Positions 1-12,431 are shown, numbered from the stretch's first letter. The stretch: DNA of 64,000 nucleotides from Carex sylvatica (GCA_964058845.1 CAXKVR010000291.1:1-64000), one strand, 5' to 3'. Notes: generated by a model from the letters alone, not told the origin. Translations and numbers: made by a program.

Positions 1-122
1 CTACATTTGATATTTCACACATATTTATAGATGCTGTTAACCAATGTAGCTATCATCAATTATATATATCTTAATATAAGTTGTATAGATCTCATGTTCG
101 ATTGTTGTTTCGCTTAATTCAG

Positions 123-1299
123 TTGAGAGAGTTAGAAGCGAAATTGACCGAGATAAATGAGACGAACAAGAGGCTTTATGACCTGCTCAACATGTTTATT
201 GAAAAGCAAATTAATTGCTCATCTCCTACCGAAGAACAACAAAATGTGGCATCTCCAACAAAGAAGAGAAAACTTGATGACAGTCTAACTATCAGTTCTG
301 ATGACATTAGCAACGAAAGAACAGATATAAACTTTAGTAACGAAAGCCCATCAAGCAAAGGATCATTCAAGAGATTCCATGAAGAAATCAACCCCAAGAA
401 CGTCACAACGATCCATATAAAAAGCGATCCGGCCAATTCAAGCCTTGTAAGTAGAATTAGATAAAACTATTATTGGGGTACTTATTGATTAATTTATTGG
501 ATTAATCAAATGATTTGTGCTGTTCATTTATAGATTGTGAAAGATGGATATCAATGGAGAAAGTATGGACAGAAAGTGACCAGAGATAATCCATCTCCTA
601 GAGCCTATTACAGATGCTCCTTTGCCCCTTCATGTCCTGTCAAGAAAAAGGTAAAACTCAAAAACATCATTTTTCTTTAATCTTATAAGCTAATTACAAC
701 AAGAAAATCACCATATTTTTTGTTATATTATATTAATTACATGAGAAAAACATAGCATTTAATGTTGGTGCATTATGTACCAGTATTTTATGTTAACAGT
801 TTCAAAAGTTCAGTGATTTGTGTTATAGTAATGAACTAATGATATACAATTTCGCCATTAACAATGGAATTAAAGTATGGATGTTATTAGTTTTAAGGTT
901 AGAATTCACCTAAATTACTGAATTTGTATACAAAAACCTAAACAATTTGTTGCATTGTCTATACAGGTGCAAAGGAGTGTTGAAGACCAATCAGTAATAA
1001 TTGCAACTTATGAAGGAAAACACAACCACACTCATCCCTGCACAAACCCTAGCAATAATCAATTTGTGTCATGCTATGCTGCTGGCAACAATGCCGGATC
1101 AACAATCACGCTTGACCTGACGGAGCAGGGTCTGAAGCCGGATGTTGAGAAAGCATGCTATGAAATCCAAAATCAAGAACTTGATCAAACTATTCTTCTC
1201 AAACAGATGATAAGTTCTCTGAGTAAAGATCACAATTTTACAGCGGCATTGGCAAACGCAATCTCGGAGAAAGTTTTCGAGAGTGTTACTAATATATGA
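123..1299 (+). CDS. WRKY group IIa transcription factor, copy A (5' part lies outside the window)
   Basis: Sequence-specific DNA-binding regulator expected to act in the nucleus on W-box (TTGACC/T) promoters. Visible exons are 123-446, 534-650 and 967-1299, all with GT-AG borders and matching phases, giving 257 residues. They encode a short leucine-zipper-like helix ([16 protein letters not shown]), a basic KKRK nuclear signal, WRKYGQK, then a C-x5-C / H-x-H zinc finger (CSFAPSC ... HNH). The intron falling between VKKK and VQRS and the C-terminal helix ([20 protein letters not shown]) are typical of group IIa (WRKY40-like) proteins. Exon 1 would lie just left of the window: in copy C the intron before this exon is 183 bases long. 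Compared with copies B and E, about 10 residues are missing in frame after the zipper (MFIE joins directly to KQINCSSP). No stop or frameshift is seen, so it may be functional. Confidence 0.85.
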
Positions 1300-2331
1300 T
1301 TGCAGTGAAATGATGTTTAATTTCAAGATTAATTTGTACACTGTTTCAGAAGTTAAGAGAATTGAAACTTGCTATCGTAGAACATCTCTTTTGGTAATTT
1401 GCATGCAAACAATAAATTAAAAATGTCTTTAAAGGACCTTATTAATTTAAAACATGGCCAATGAAAATCAGAATCATAAGCAGAATCGATAAGATGATCA
1501 TGGAATCAGAATCGAATGATTCAGTGAAAATCGACATAATCGGTTTGAAAACTTGAATTTTTTTAAACAAAAAAAAATTGTTTTGTGCTCAAATAAAAAG
1601 GAAAAAATATTGTTAAAAATTAATTTGTCGAATAATCATGTTAGTCAAAACACTCAATTAATCCACTAACATAATACAATAGAAATATTTAAAGCTAAAT
1701 AAATACTCTGTTGGATGTTTTGTGAGTATCATTTTATTGAAAATTATGCTCTGTTTGCATCCTGTTGATAAAAAAATTGAACACTTTTAAATAAATTATT
1801 AATATTTTTTTGTAAAATTAATAATTGTTATACATCATTATAATAGAGATTAAAATTCTCATGTGAATAAGGCTATGTGAATAAGACTCGTGCTATAAAT
1901 TCATAACTCTATTATTCAAGTTCAAAAATTAATTCCAACAGTTAAATATAATTTCTATATGAGAATGTAGTTCAGGACCAAAATTTAAATTTTTTTAGAT
2001 AGACAGGAAGTCACTAATTCTGGATGGTCCATAACTTTAAGACGGTTCAGAATTTTTCTATCACAAATCCGGATATCCTTCCATGGATTTTAATAATTTT
2101 ATCATATATCCTTTCCCAAAAATGTTTAATACATATTTGTAACAATAAAAAATTCGGACTATACTTAATATGTTGCAATTCAATTGCAATTACAGTAGTT
2201 ATGATGAAAGAGGCATTTAATTAATATGGTGTGAGCAGGAAATTGGATGTGCGGCAGATCAGGGACAGGAAATTAATGAATTTACAATTGAATTAATTAT
2301 GCTAGTTGACTTGACCCCAAGACCTATAACC
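1300..2331. other. Downstream flank of WRKY copy A, no gene
   Basis: AT-rich DNA alignable by eye to the DNA downstream of copy B (8819-10080) and, more weakly, of copy D (24820 onward and 27180-27310). It contains a decayed half of the foldback MITE family (about 1900-2080) and a short stretch near 2170-2210 with a CAATTCAATTGCAATTACAG motif shared by all three copies. The small open frames here have no recognisable content. Confidence 0.6.
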
Positions 2332-2340
2332 TAGTCTACC

Positions 2341-3858
2341 CGGCCATTTTTATTAATACTTACAAAAAAAAAAATTTACAAAACTGTCCCTGATTTTTTT
2401 TTCTTTTTAAAACTGCTTCGACCGCCCGGCAGGGAGGTGGTCCACACACCTAGCAGACCGCCCTTTTGCTGGGCGGTCCACTATTTTTTTTTTTTTTTAG
2501 AGATCTACTTTAAATTTTAATTATTTTAATTTTTTTGTTTATGGTGTATGCCAAAAAATAAGACATTTGATATATTTATGAATGATATCGTAACATTTTA
2601 TAACTTTGATTTGATTTGTCAGTTGAATATCACAAGTCTAAATATAACACTAATTAAGGACTTGGCATTGATTCTTAATGCGGGGTACTTTTGTAAAAAA
2701 CAAAATTTTGCACTCCCGTGTTATACAAAAGTACTCCGCATTTTTTTTGCACTATAAATAAGGTTTTTATAAACCCATTTTTTTTATAATATATGTATAT
2801 ATATATATATATAGAGTAAGGCTACGCTACTTCGCGAATTAAAAGGGAATGTTTTAATTCGCGCTCATATCTATAGTTTCGAAGTCCAAATAACCGATCC
2901 AAACCGTTAGATATTTAATCTATATTAAAATATGCTTGGAGATCAAATTTTACATTTTTTGCAATTTTTTTACTATTTATTAAGATGGTTTGAAAATCGC
3001 TGCATTTTAATGCCTACCGTTGAACGAAAACTTAAACTGAATTTTTGAGGCACTAAATGACATTTTTTTTGAAATTCTGATGCTTCAGATGCCTGGGGAT
3101 GATTCTCCCTTTCTGAAAAGTGGTCATATGCGCAAATCCGACTTTCCTAGCCAAAGTTATGGATGTTTAAAATTTCTTCAAAAGATGAACTTTGGAAATT
3201 CATAACTAACAGTAGGAAAATCCAAATAAATTGAAATTTGTGTCAATTATGTGTATTTTTGAATGCTCTACATTCTGGTGTAATCACTTTTACAGTTTGG
3301 TCCTTGTATCAGTCCAGACTTGTTGATTTACCAGCAGAGGTCAAATGCAGCGCATGCGCCACAAATGCCACCGCATGCGCCACAAATGCCGCCGCATGCA
3401 ATATGTATATATTATACATATGTATAATATATGTATATGTATATGTATATATAATACAATACATGTGTATATATATGTATATATATGTATATGTATATAT
3501 TTGAGGCAATCTAACTATATTTTTTGGTGTATATTTGAATAAAAGAAATTATTAAGAATTAATGTCAAGTCCTTAATTAGTGTTATCTTTAGACTTGTAA
3601 TATCCAACTGAAAAATCAAATCAATCAAAGTTATAAAGAGTTACGACATCACTTCATAAATATATTAAATGTCTTATTTTTTGGCATACACCCTAAATAA
3701 AAAAAAATTAAAATAATTTAAATTTAAAGTAGATCTCTAAAAAAAAAAAAATAAAGGACCGTCCAGCACAGGGGCGGTCTAGTCCCTAGTGGAAAGAAAA
3801 AAAAATCGGGGGCAGTTTTATAAAAATCTTTTTTTTAGGGTATTAATAAAAATGGCCG
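2341..3858. mobile_element. Mutator-like non-autonomous DNA transposon (long TIRs, 9-bp TSD)
   Basis: A 1518-bp element bounded by the 9-bp direct repeat TAGTCTACC (2332-2340 and 3859-3867). Its ends are CGGCCATTTTTATTAATA and the inverse complement, and the inverted arms run about 315-340 bp (2341-2677 against 3545-3858), including a GGACCG/CGGTCC-rich block. The duplicated WRKY flank at 10090-10125 has the uninterrupted site. A 9-bp duplication with long inverted arms is characteristic of the Mutator superfamily. No transposase frame is visible, so it would depend on another element. The interior holds a hairpin (2680-2745), a TA-rich stretch, part of another MITE (about 2815-3230) and a 21-bp minisatellite. 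Confidence 0.85.
3351..3400. repeat. 21-bp minisatellite, 2.4 copies
   Basis: Unit CGCATGCGCCACAAATGCCA plus one base, at 3351-3371 and 3372-3392, with a partial third copy to 3400. It lies inside the Mutator-like element and is followed by an (ATGT/ATAT)-rich low-complexity tract to about 3500. The open frames across this tract are repeat artefacts. Confidence 0.8.
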
Positions 3859-3952
3859 TAGTCTACCAGGGTTTGGGTAGAAAAAATAATTATAACTTTA
3901 TGGGCAGTACTTGGTGACAACCAGCTGGCATATTCGAGTTATGACTTATGAG

Positions 3953-4344
3953 TAGTGTAGATATCAAACGGGTCAGGTCAGGTCTTGTCGGGTCTAATCT
4001 GTCTGGGCCAAGGTTCCTACTGTCTGGGTACGGGTCCAGGGGATTTTTTTCGGGTCTATGGGTTTTGGGTCCGGGTCCGAGTTCGTGGGGGTTTGGGGGG
4101 TTTAGAGGGGTTAAGGTCCGGGTTAGGTTGGGTTTAGAGGGGTTTAGGGGGGTTGGGTCGAGGGTTCCCTCGGGTCGGATTTTAGAGGGTCTAATATAAA
4201 AAAAATATATCAAACTCTTGCTAGACCCGACCCTAGGATTGGTTCGGGCAGGTCCGAAAGTCTAGCTAAGGTCAGTCCGGGTCGGGTGCAATCCCCAGTT
4301 TGGCCAGGTCTGGTCTGACCCGACCGGGTTTTTCCCATACACTA
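3953..4344. mobile_element. hAT-like MITE with GGGTC-rich interior
   Basis: A 392-bp insertion starting TAGTGTAGATATCAAACGGG and ending CCCATACACTA; the ends form an imperfect inverted repeat. It is flanked by CTTATGAG (3945-3952) and GTTATGAG (4345-4352), an 8-bp target duplication with one mismatch, as expected for hAT elements. The paralogous site near 10165-10185 lacks it. The interior is made of degenerate GGGTC/GGGTTT words, which is why long open frames appear on both strands. No coding capacity. Confidence 0.75.
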
Positions 4345-4960
4345 GTTATGAGTGAGCTGATTTTAGATATCCGAGTTGAAACTAAAACTTGAAAGCATCA
4401 CGAGTTAGATCGAGCTAACTTGCGAGCTGGTCAGCTGATTTGTTGGTTTTGACTGAATCTTTTTTAAGAAGAAAATAAATTTTACAAATTTATATAAATT
4501 CACAAATTGATACCTAGCTGAGCTAACTCGCGAACTGGAGAGTGAGCTAGATCCCATCTTGATCTCGTCCTATCATTGATGTCGTTTACAAAAATGAGCT
4601 CATGATGTGACAGATAATTATATTTGACAACCTAATAATTAAGGAATTGTTTAACAATAATCATTTTAATATTTATGTTAAAGTAACTCGGATTGTCCGT
4701 ATTCAAATTCAAAATTTGAGGTAAATTAGAGGATATATATTTTGAAGAGGAGGGCTCAAATGCCACATTCCTTCATGTTTCAATCGTATCCGAACGTTTT
4801 TATTTTCAATCGGATCCTGACTATCCATTTAGAATTTGGGCTAATTCTATCCGAGATGAAATGTACGTAATCATTTAATTAATATTTGTGTTAAAGTAAC
4901 TCGGATGGTCCAGATCAAAATCCAAAATTTGAGGTAAATTAGGGGATATATATGTTCTCA
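4345..4960. other. Duplicated WRKY-flank DNA with a truncated MITE
   Basis: Alignable to 10170-11080 and 11560-12070. It contains the TAACTCGGAT...TTTGAGGTAAATTAG segment twice (about 4680-4740 and 4890-4945) and the left half of the GAGGAGGGCTCAAATGCC foldback MITE (about 4746-4800). No gene. Confidence 0.55.
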
Positions 4961-5320
4961 AGAGGAGGGCCCAAATGCCACATTGTTTCATGATTCAATC
5001 GTACCCCCAACGTCTTTATTTTCATTTTCAAAGTCCAAATAAAAGATCTGAACTGCTCAATATGACATCCACGTTAAAATGTGCTTAGAGATCAAATTTT
5101 ATACTTTTTGAAAAAAATTACTATTTTTTAAGATACGTATATGATTTTGTGCCTATTTTAAAAAATAGTAAAAAATTCCAAAAAATATAAAATGTAGTCT
5201 CCAATCATATTTTAATGTGGATATGAGAAGTTCATATTGTCCATTTGAACTTTAAATTAAAGAAAAAGATGTTAGGGTACGATTAGGACATGAAACAATG
5301 GGGCATTTTAGCCCTCCTCT
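4961..5320. mobile_element. Foldback MITE (AGAGGAGGGC ... GCCCTCCTCT)
   Basis: A 360-bp element that is close to a full inverted repeat. Its left arm reads AGAGGAGGGCCCAAATGCC and its right arm GGGGCATTTTAGCCCTCCT, with an internal mirrored block around GGTACG/CGTACC and AAATAGTAAAAA. Related copies sit at 11087-11447 and 12071-12431 in the duplicated flank. Part of a larger family sharing a core 'CAAAGTCCAAATAAAAGATC' that recurs across this window. Confidence 0.75.
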
Positions 5321-6660
5321 ATTCTGAAAGCAATGTCATGGTACTTGTCGGGCCTTAATTTGATTAACAGACGACTGATGGCAATTTGAGTATTTTTCCA
5401 TTCTTTCATCTTTTTTTTTCAAATTTTTATATATTTATATACAAATATCACTATTCAAATTGGTCGATTTTCGAAAACAAATGAGTTATTTCTAAAAACA
5501 AATTGGCAATATGATCGATTACAAATTCTGTCACTATATATATAAATGTAAAAATTAGAGAAATAATTCATTTGTCCTCAAAATCATCCACTTGAAAGAC
5601 TAATATTTTTTAAAAATATGTTACATATTTTTATCATAAATTTAAAATAAGGATAAAAATATCGTAAATTTGTGTATTTTTTAAATTTAGAAGGGTAAAT
5701 ATAATGTTATGAAATTTAAAAAAAAAAAAACGTAATTTTCAAGTTTTTGTAGAGTTTAATGAAATTCCCCTTAAATTTTTTTTTCTACAAACAAAGAGAT
5801 CAGGATAAGATTCCCTCTGCCTCTGCCAACACTGCATGCACGCGGATGGCCTACAAAAAATGACCAAATTGACCCCCTGTTCAGTCCTTTTGCAGTTTTG
5901 CCAGTAAGCACTATATGTACTTTGAAATTTTGCAGGAAGCTACAGGAAAAATTAAATATTTCCTGGCTGCCCTTGTATTGGACCAACCAAATCAGTTGGC
6001 GCTCTATGCAATTGTTCTGTAATTGCTGTGCTCTGAACATTCCAAATTAAATTTACATATTTTAGAAATCTCCATGGAAATACTAGCTAATTGATCTGTT
6101 AACCTTGTATATTTCACTAATTATATGTCCAAATAATATGCAATTGTATGAACTTTGATGGTATGGTAAAAAAAAATATAGCAAAATATCTAGAATAATT
6201 TAATTTTGATTAAAGAATTAGCTTTTGATTAAGTGATAAATATTTTTTGTGGGAGGTCGCAGATTTAAAACTCAGAAGATCAATTGTGAATATTTGACAG
6301 TAGAATAATTCGATCTCCACATCTTTAAGAAAGAAAAAATTGATTGATTGTTAATGTCCACTAGCTCAAATTAAGTCCAAACAGTTGCTTTCAATACTTT
6401 AATTAAAAGAAAATGATTCACACAAAAAATTATCTTAATGATCTGTGTTAGATGTAATTGTTGTTAATTGATTTGATTATATCTTCATCTTCCACTAAAC
6501 AACAGATAAAGTCAAGAATATACTAGACTTTTTCACAAAGAACTTGACCAGATCATGAGAATACAAGTTCCCCTAAATCTAAATTTCAGTAGCAATTATC
6601 AACACCGAAACCGGGACATTAAATTATATCATTGACTAGACTTGGTTCAAACAAGACCCA
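5321..6660. other. Intergenic DNA shared with copy B flank
   Basis: No gene seen. About 5760-6040 is well conserved with 12890-13175, including a GCATGCACGCGGATG motif. The stretch 6045-6325 is absent from the copy B flank. It contains a GTGGGAGGTCGCAGATTTAAA motif that faintly resembles a tRNA-derived SINE head, so it may be a SINE insertion in this copy or a deletion in the other. Confidence 0.45.
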
Positions 6661-6821
6661 AAAAAAAAAAAAAAAAAACGGTGGATCCACACCGTCCAAA
6701 TATTAATTTATGCGCTATCCACATGGCAATAAATGCACACATAGAAATTTCTTAAATCGTAGGAACTGTTCGGTAACAGGGGGATTAAAAAGGATCCGTA
6801 TCCTCGCAGGTACCTGACTCA

Positions 6822-7136
6822 ATACTCGGGGTATAAACGGGTTGGATACGCTTTTATTTTTTCGATACGGATACGGATCGTATATTAGACGGATACGTAT
6901 GGATACGGATCGGATATCGGATATTTGTAGATATATATATATATATATATATATTTTCATATATAATACATATTAAACTATGTAGTATATATCTACTATT
7001 CGGATACGGATAATTAAAAATCAAAATCATATATGTATTCGTATCCGCACAGATATTAAGATATCGGATATCCATATTAAATTTTTGGATACGGATCCAA
7101 ATACGGTCGAATATTATCCGATCTGCTTGCACACCT
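6822..7136. mobile_element. Degenerate MITE rich in GGATACGGAT words
   Basis: Starts near CGGGGTATAAACGGG and ends near TTGCACACCTAG. The ends are weak inverted repeats of each other, and the interior consists of repeated ATCCGTATCC/GGATACGGAT words plus a (TA)n run at about 6928-6955. The same left end is found at 14141 in the copy B flank, where a LINE interrupts it. No clear target duplication was found. Confidence 0.5.
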
Positions 7137-7395
7137 AGTCAACACAATTGAAATGAACGGCCCATATTTAATTTCAGCCGGTGAGTGCTCGGGATGGCAT
7201 TAGCGGGCAGTATTATTAGTGCTTTGAGATTCATGCCAAGTTTTTTTTTTTTTTTTATATTCAGGTAGTGACTACCAGGTGTACGAGATTCGTGCCAAGT
7301 TAATAATTCCAATTTTAGACCGATTCAATTCTACTTAGTCAGGTAACCTGAAGGGATCTGAATTCGATTAAATATCCTTCAAATATATATATACA
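7137..7395. other. Breakpoint region upstream of WRKY copy B
   Basis: No WRKY exon 1 is visible. Homology to copy C begins at TTGCTATATTTGATATTTC (about 7396), only a few bases inside intron 1. The segment GCAGTATTATTAGTGCTTTGAGATTC is a dispersed repeat also seen near 43625 and 52945. Confidence 0.5.
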
Positions 7396-7589
7396 GTTGC
7401 TATATTTGATATTTCATTCTAAATTTTGCAAAACATAGCATTATATATGGTGTGGTGAAAATCCAATTGGTACAGAATGCATCATACCGTTATGCTATTA
7501 ATTAATCAATGCAGTATCAACAATTATGTGTGGAAAATATAAATTACATAGAATATAGATCACATTTTATTCTTGCTTGCTTAATTCAG

Positions 7590-8818
7590 GCGAGAGAGCT
7601 AGAAGCGAAATTGACCGAAATAAATGAGGAGACCACGAGGCTTCATGACATGCTCAACATGTTTATTGAGAATTATACGGCACTAAGAAATAAGGTCACT
7701 AACCTCAAGAGTTGCATATTTTCTACCGAAGAATAAAAAAATGCGGCATCAATGACAAAGAAGCGTAAAATTGACAACGGTTTAACAATCAGTTTTGATG
7801 GCATTAGCAACAAAAGAACAGATGAAGTCTTTAGGAAAGAAAGCTCATCAAGCAGGGGATCATTCAAGAGATTCCATGAAGAAATCAGCCCAAAGGTCAC
7901 AACGATCCTTACGCAAAGGGATCCGGCCAATTCAAGCCTTGTGAGTAGAATTAGATAAAATCATTATTGGTGATATACATATGATTAGAATTGTGGAGAT
8001 GTTTAATTTTTTTAATTAATCAAATGATTTGTGTTGTTCATGTATAGGTTGTGAAAGATGGATATCAATGGAGAAAATATGGACAAAAAGTGACAAGAGA
8101 TAATCCATCTCCTAGAGCCTATTACAGATGCTCCTTTGCCCCTTCATGTCCTGTCAAGAAAAAGGTAAAACTCAAAAACATTATTTTTCTTTAATCTTAT
8201 AAGCTAATTCCAACAAGAAAATCACCATATTTTTTGTTATATTATATTAATTACATAAGAAAAATATACCATTTAATGTTGGTGCATTATGTACCAGTAT
8301 TTTATGTTAAAAGTTTCAAAAGTTCACTGATTTTTGTTATAGTAATGATATACAATTTCATCATTAACAATGGATTTAAAGTATGGATGTTATTAGTTTA
8401 AATAAAGTTAGAATTCACCATTAAATTACTGAATTTGTATTCATAAACCTAAAAAAATCGTTGCATTGATACAGGTGCAAAGGAGTGCGGAAGACTAATC
8501 AGTAATAATTGCAACTTATGAAGGAAAACACAACCACACTTATCCCTGCACAAACCCTAGCAATAATCGATCGACTTGTGTCAAGCTATGCTGCCGGGAA
8601 CAATACTGCATCAACAATCACGCTTGATCTGATGGAGCAGGGTCTGAAGCCGGATGTTGAGAAATTAAAGCATGCTATGAAATCTAAAATCAAGAACTTG
8701 ATCAAACTATTCTCCTCAAACAGATGATATAAGTTTTCTGAGTAAAGATCGCAATTTTACAGCGGCATTGGCAAGCGCAATCTCGGAGAAAGTTTTCGAA
8801 AGTGTCACCGATGTATAA
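7590..8818 (+). pseudogene. WRKY group IIa pseudogene, copy B
   Basis: Remains of exons 7590-7943, 8048-8164 and 8475-8818, close in sequence to copy A. Exon 3 carries a nonsense change (GAACAA to GAATAA, stop at 7734-7736). Exon 5 has a second one (GAAGACTAATCA, where A and E read GAC CAA TCA or GAC AAA TCG) and a later frameshift around 8660-8725 (AAATTAAAGC in place of AAAGC). The middle exon with WRKYGQK and CSFAPSC is still perfect, as are most splice sites. No exon 1 is found upstream. A read-through protein could not contain the zinc-finger histidines, so this is a pseudogene, though a transcript is possible. Confidence 0.88.
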
Positions 8819-11086
8819 TTGCAGTGAAATGATGTTTAATTTCAAGATTAATTTGTAGACTATTTCAGAAGTTATAAGAGAATTGAAATTTGCTAGTTGC
8901 TATCGTAGAACATCTCTTTTGGTAATTTGCAAGCAAACAACAAATTAAAAAATGTCTTTAAAGAACCTTATTAATTTAATTAAAACATGGTCAATGTAAA
9001 TCATAATCATAAGCAGAATCTATAAGATGATCATGGAATTAGAATTGAATGATTCAATGAAAATCGACAGAATGGGTTCGAAAACTTGAATTTTTTTCAA
9101 ATAAATTTTTTGCTTTGTTCTCAAATAAAAAGGAAAAAATATTTTAAAAAATTATTTGTTGAATAATCGTATTAGTCAAAACACACAAATAAGTCACTAA
9201 CATAATATAATACAAATATTTAAAGCTAAAAAAATAGTCCGATGGATGTTTTGTGTGTGTGTTTTTCCTTTCATGTTTAGAGTGTTATTTATTGAAAAGT
9301 ACATACTGTTTGCATCACACAATTATTGAGAAAAAATTTGACACATTTAGATAACTTATTAATAAATAATTTGTAAAATTAATAATTGCTATACAACTTT
9401 ATAATTGAGATCCTAATTCTCATATGAGTAAGGATATGATAATACACACATATTATGGATCGATCAATGCTATGTACTCTATTGAAAAAAAAAATTAAAC
9501 AGTTGATTCCAATCGTTAAATATGATCTCCATATGATAATGTACTTGAGGATCAAATTTTAATTTTTTTGAATTTTTTACTATTTTTGAATGTTCCATAA
9601 CTTTTAGATCGGACAGTTTATAGTTTTTCTAACCTAAACCTAGATCGATGTCTTTCCATGGATTTTAACAATTTTCTCATCCATTCCCTTTCCGAAAAAT
9701 GTTTAAAACATATTTCTAACAATAAAAAATTCGGACTATATATACTTAATATATGTTGCAATTCAATTGCAATTACAGTAGTTGTTATTATGATCAAAGA
9801 GACATTTAATATGGTGTAGGGAATTTAATGTGCGGCGGTTTTTTATTCCATGTGTGGAGCACGTCATTGTGAAAAGTATGATAACATGAAGACACATGAC
9901 ATGTTAATACTTAATTGTGTAGCTAGCTGCATGCTAGCATGATCCAATTGAATTGAATCAGTTGGTGAAGATATATATTACAAGTAGAACTTGACAAGAA
10001 GTCAAGACCTGACTCCAGATCAGGGACAGGAAATTAATTCATTTAATTACAATTTAATTAATTATGCTAGTTGACTTGACCCGAAGACCTATAGCCTAGT
10101 CTATCGTGGTTTGGGTAGAAAAAATAATTATAACACTATGGGTAGTGGTGGCAATCAGCTGGCTCATTCTAATTATGAGTGAGCTGATTTTAGAGATCGG
10201 GTTGAAATTAAAACTTGAAATTATTAGACTGAGCTTGTGAGCTGGTCCACTGAATTGTTAGTTTTGGCTGAATCTTGATTTAAGAAGAAAATAAATTTTA
10301 TAAATTTATACAAATTCACAAATTGATGCCTAGCCGAGCTAGCTCGTGAACTGGCGAGTGAGCTAGATCTCATTTTAACCTCATCAATTAATTCTGAACT
10401 GAGCTAGTGGTAAACAACCTAGGTCTAGCTCGGTCCAATAACAAGCGAGCTGTTAGCCATCTGCGAGCCACAAGCTACGAGCTTTTTTTGCCGACCCTAA
10501 TTATGTGTCTCACTATAATTTTTGTTTCCAAATTATGTATTTATTTATGCGCTTTTTTAACAAAAAATTTATTCTTACTATTTAATATAAGTATGAAATT
10601 GTGCCTCATTCTAAAATTTGCCCATCCTATTAATTAAAAAATCTTAATTGGATGGCATATATATGGCTTCTCCTTTTCATTTTGCTTCACTATATATTCA
10701 AGTCAGTCATATCATTGATGACGTTTACAAAAATGAGCTCATGATGTTACATATAATTATATTTGACAACCTAATAATTAAGAAATTGTTTAACAATAAT
10801 TAATAGAATTTCTGCTTGACCTGTGAGGCAAAGACTATCAAGTCAATATTAATTGGGCGTATTCTAATTCTACACAAGTTGTAGGTTGTTGGGGATGAAA
10901 GCTATTAGTCTGTATTCTATGAATTAGTAACTCATCAACTTTTGAGTTTGGATCCTGACTATCCATTTAGAATTTGAGCTAATTCTATCTACGTAATCAT
11001 TTAATTAATATTTGTGTTAAAGTAACTCGGATGGTCCAGATCAAAATCCAAAATTTGAGGTAAATTAGGGGATATATATGTTCTCA
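8819..11086. other. Downstream flank of WRKY copy B, no gene
   Basis: Alignable to the flank of copy A (1300-4950) without the Mutator and hAT insertions, so it supplies the empty sites for both (about 10100 and 10175). It has extra DNA relative to A at about 9830-10020 and a half MITE at about 9480-9620. No supported coding region. Confidence 0.6.
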
Positions 11087-11447
11087 AGAGGAGGGCTCAA
11101 ATGCCACATTGTTTCATGCTTTAATCGTACCTCAATGTCTTTATTTTCATTTTCAAAGTCCAAATAAAAGATCTGAACTGCTCAATATGATATCCATGTT
11201 AAAATATGCTTAGAGATCAAATTTTATACTTTTTGAAAAAAATTTACTATTATTTAAGAAACGTATATGATTTTGTGCCTATTTTAAAAAATAGTAAAAA
11301 ATTCCAAAAAATATAAAATGTAGCCTCCAATCATATTTTAATGTGGACATGAGAAGTTCATATTGTCTATTTGAACTTTAAAATTAAAGAAAAGATGTAA
11401 GGGTACGATTAGGGCATGAAGCAATGTGGGCATTTTAGTCCTCCTCT
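11087..11447. mobile_element. Foldback MITE, second copy
   Basis: Same family and same relative position as 4961-5320: AGAGGAGGGCTCAAATGCC at the left, CATTTTAGTCCTCCTCT at the right. It was carried along by the segmental duplication rather than inserted afresh. Confidence 0.75.
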
Positions 11448-12070
11448 ATTCTGAAAGCAATGTCATGGTACTTGTCGGACCTTAATTTGATTGACAGACG
11501 ACTGAGGGCAATTTGAGTATCTTTTGTTATTCAAATTTTTCTATGTTTCTATAAAAATATCAGTATTTAAAAATTGATACCTAGCTGAATTAGCTCGTGA
11601 ACTGGCGAGTAAGCTAGGTCCCATCTTGATCTCATCATATCATTGATGTCGTTTACAAAAATGAGGTCATGATGTTACATATAATTATATTTGACAACCT
11701 AATAATTGAGGAATTGTTTAACAATAATTAATAGAATTTCTGCTAGACCCCTGAGGCAAAGACTATCAAGTCAATATTAATTTGGCGTATTCTAATTCTA
11801 CACAAGTTGTAGGTTGTTGGGGATGAAAGCTATTAGTCTGTATTCTATGAATTAGTAACTCATCAACTTTAAATTTTGAATTTTCGATCCGGACTATCCA
11901 TTTACAATTTTGAATTTTCAGTTTGGATCCGGACTATCCATTTAGAATTTGGGCTAATTCTGTTCGAGATGAAATGTATGTACGTAATCATTTTAATATT
12001 TATGTTAAAGTAACTCGGATTGTCAGGAATCAAATTCAAAATTTGAGGTAAATTAGAGGATATATTCTGA

Positions 12071-12431
12071 AGAGGAGGGCTCAAATGCCACATTCCTTTA
12101 TGTTTCAATTGTACCCGAATGTCTTTATTTTCATTTTCAAAGTCCAAATAAAAGATCTGAGCCACTCAATATGATATCCGTGTTAAAATGTGCTTAGTAA
12201 TCAAATTTTATACTTTTTGAAAAAAAAGACTATTTTTTAAGATACGTACATGATTTTGTACTTATTTTAAAAAATAATAAAAAATTCTAAAAAATATAAA
12301 ATGTAGTTTTCAATTATATTTTAATGTGGATATGAGAAGTTCATATTGTCTATTTGAACTTTAAAATTAAAGAAAAAGATGTTAATGTACGATTAGGGCA
12401 TGAAGCAATGTGAGTATTTTTGCCCTCCTCC
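12071..12431. mobile_element. Foldback MITE, third copy
   Basis: AGAGGAGGGCTCAAATGCC at the left and a TTTTTGCCCTCCTC end at the right. It lies in the second unit of the 0.92-kb tandem duplication. The open frame crossing its right arm (12350-12580) is not a gene. Confidence 0.7.

Noticed and set aside
3238..3542. Overlapping open frames on both strands
   Set aside because: They cross a 21-bp minisatellite and an (ATGT/ATAT) tract inside the Mutator-like element; repetitive codons, no domain.
3890..4213. Proline-rich open frame on the minus strand and glycine-rich frame on the plus strand
   Set aside because: Both are translations of the GGGTC-rich interior of a hAT-like MITE.
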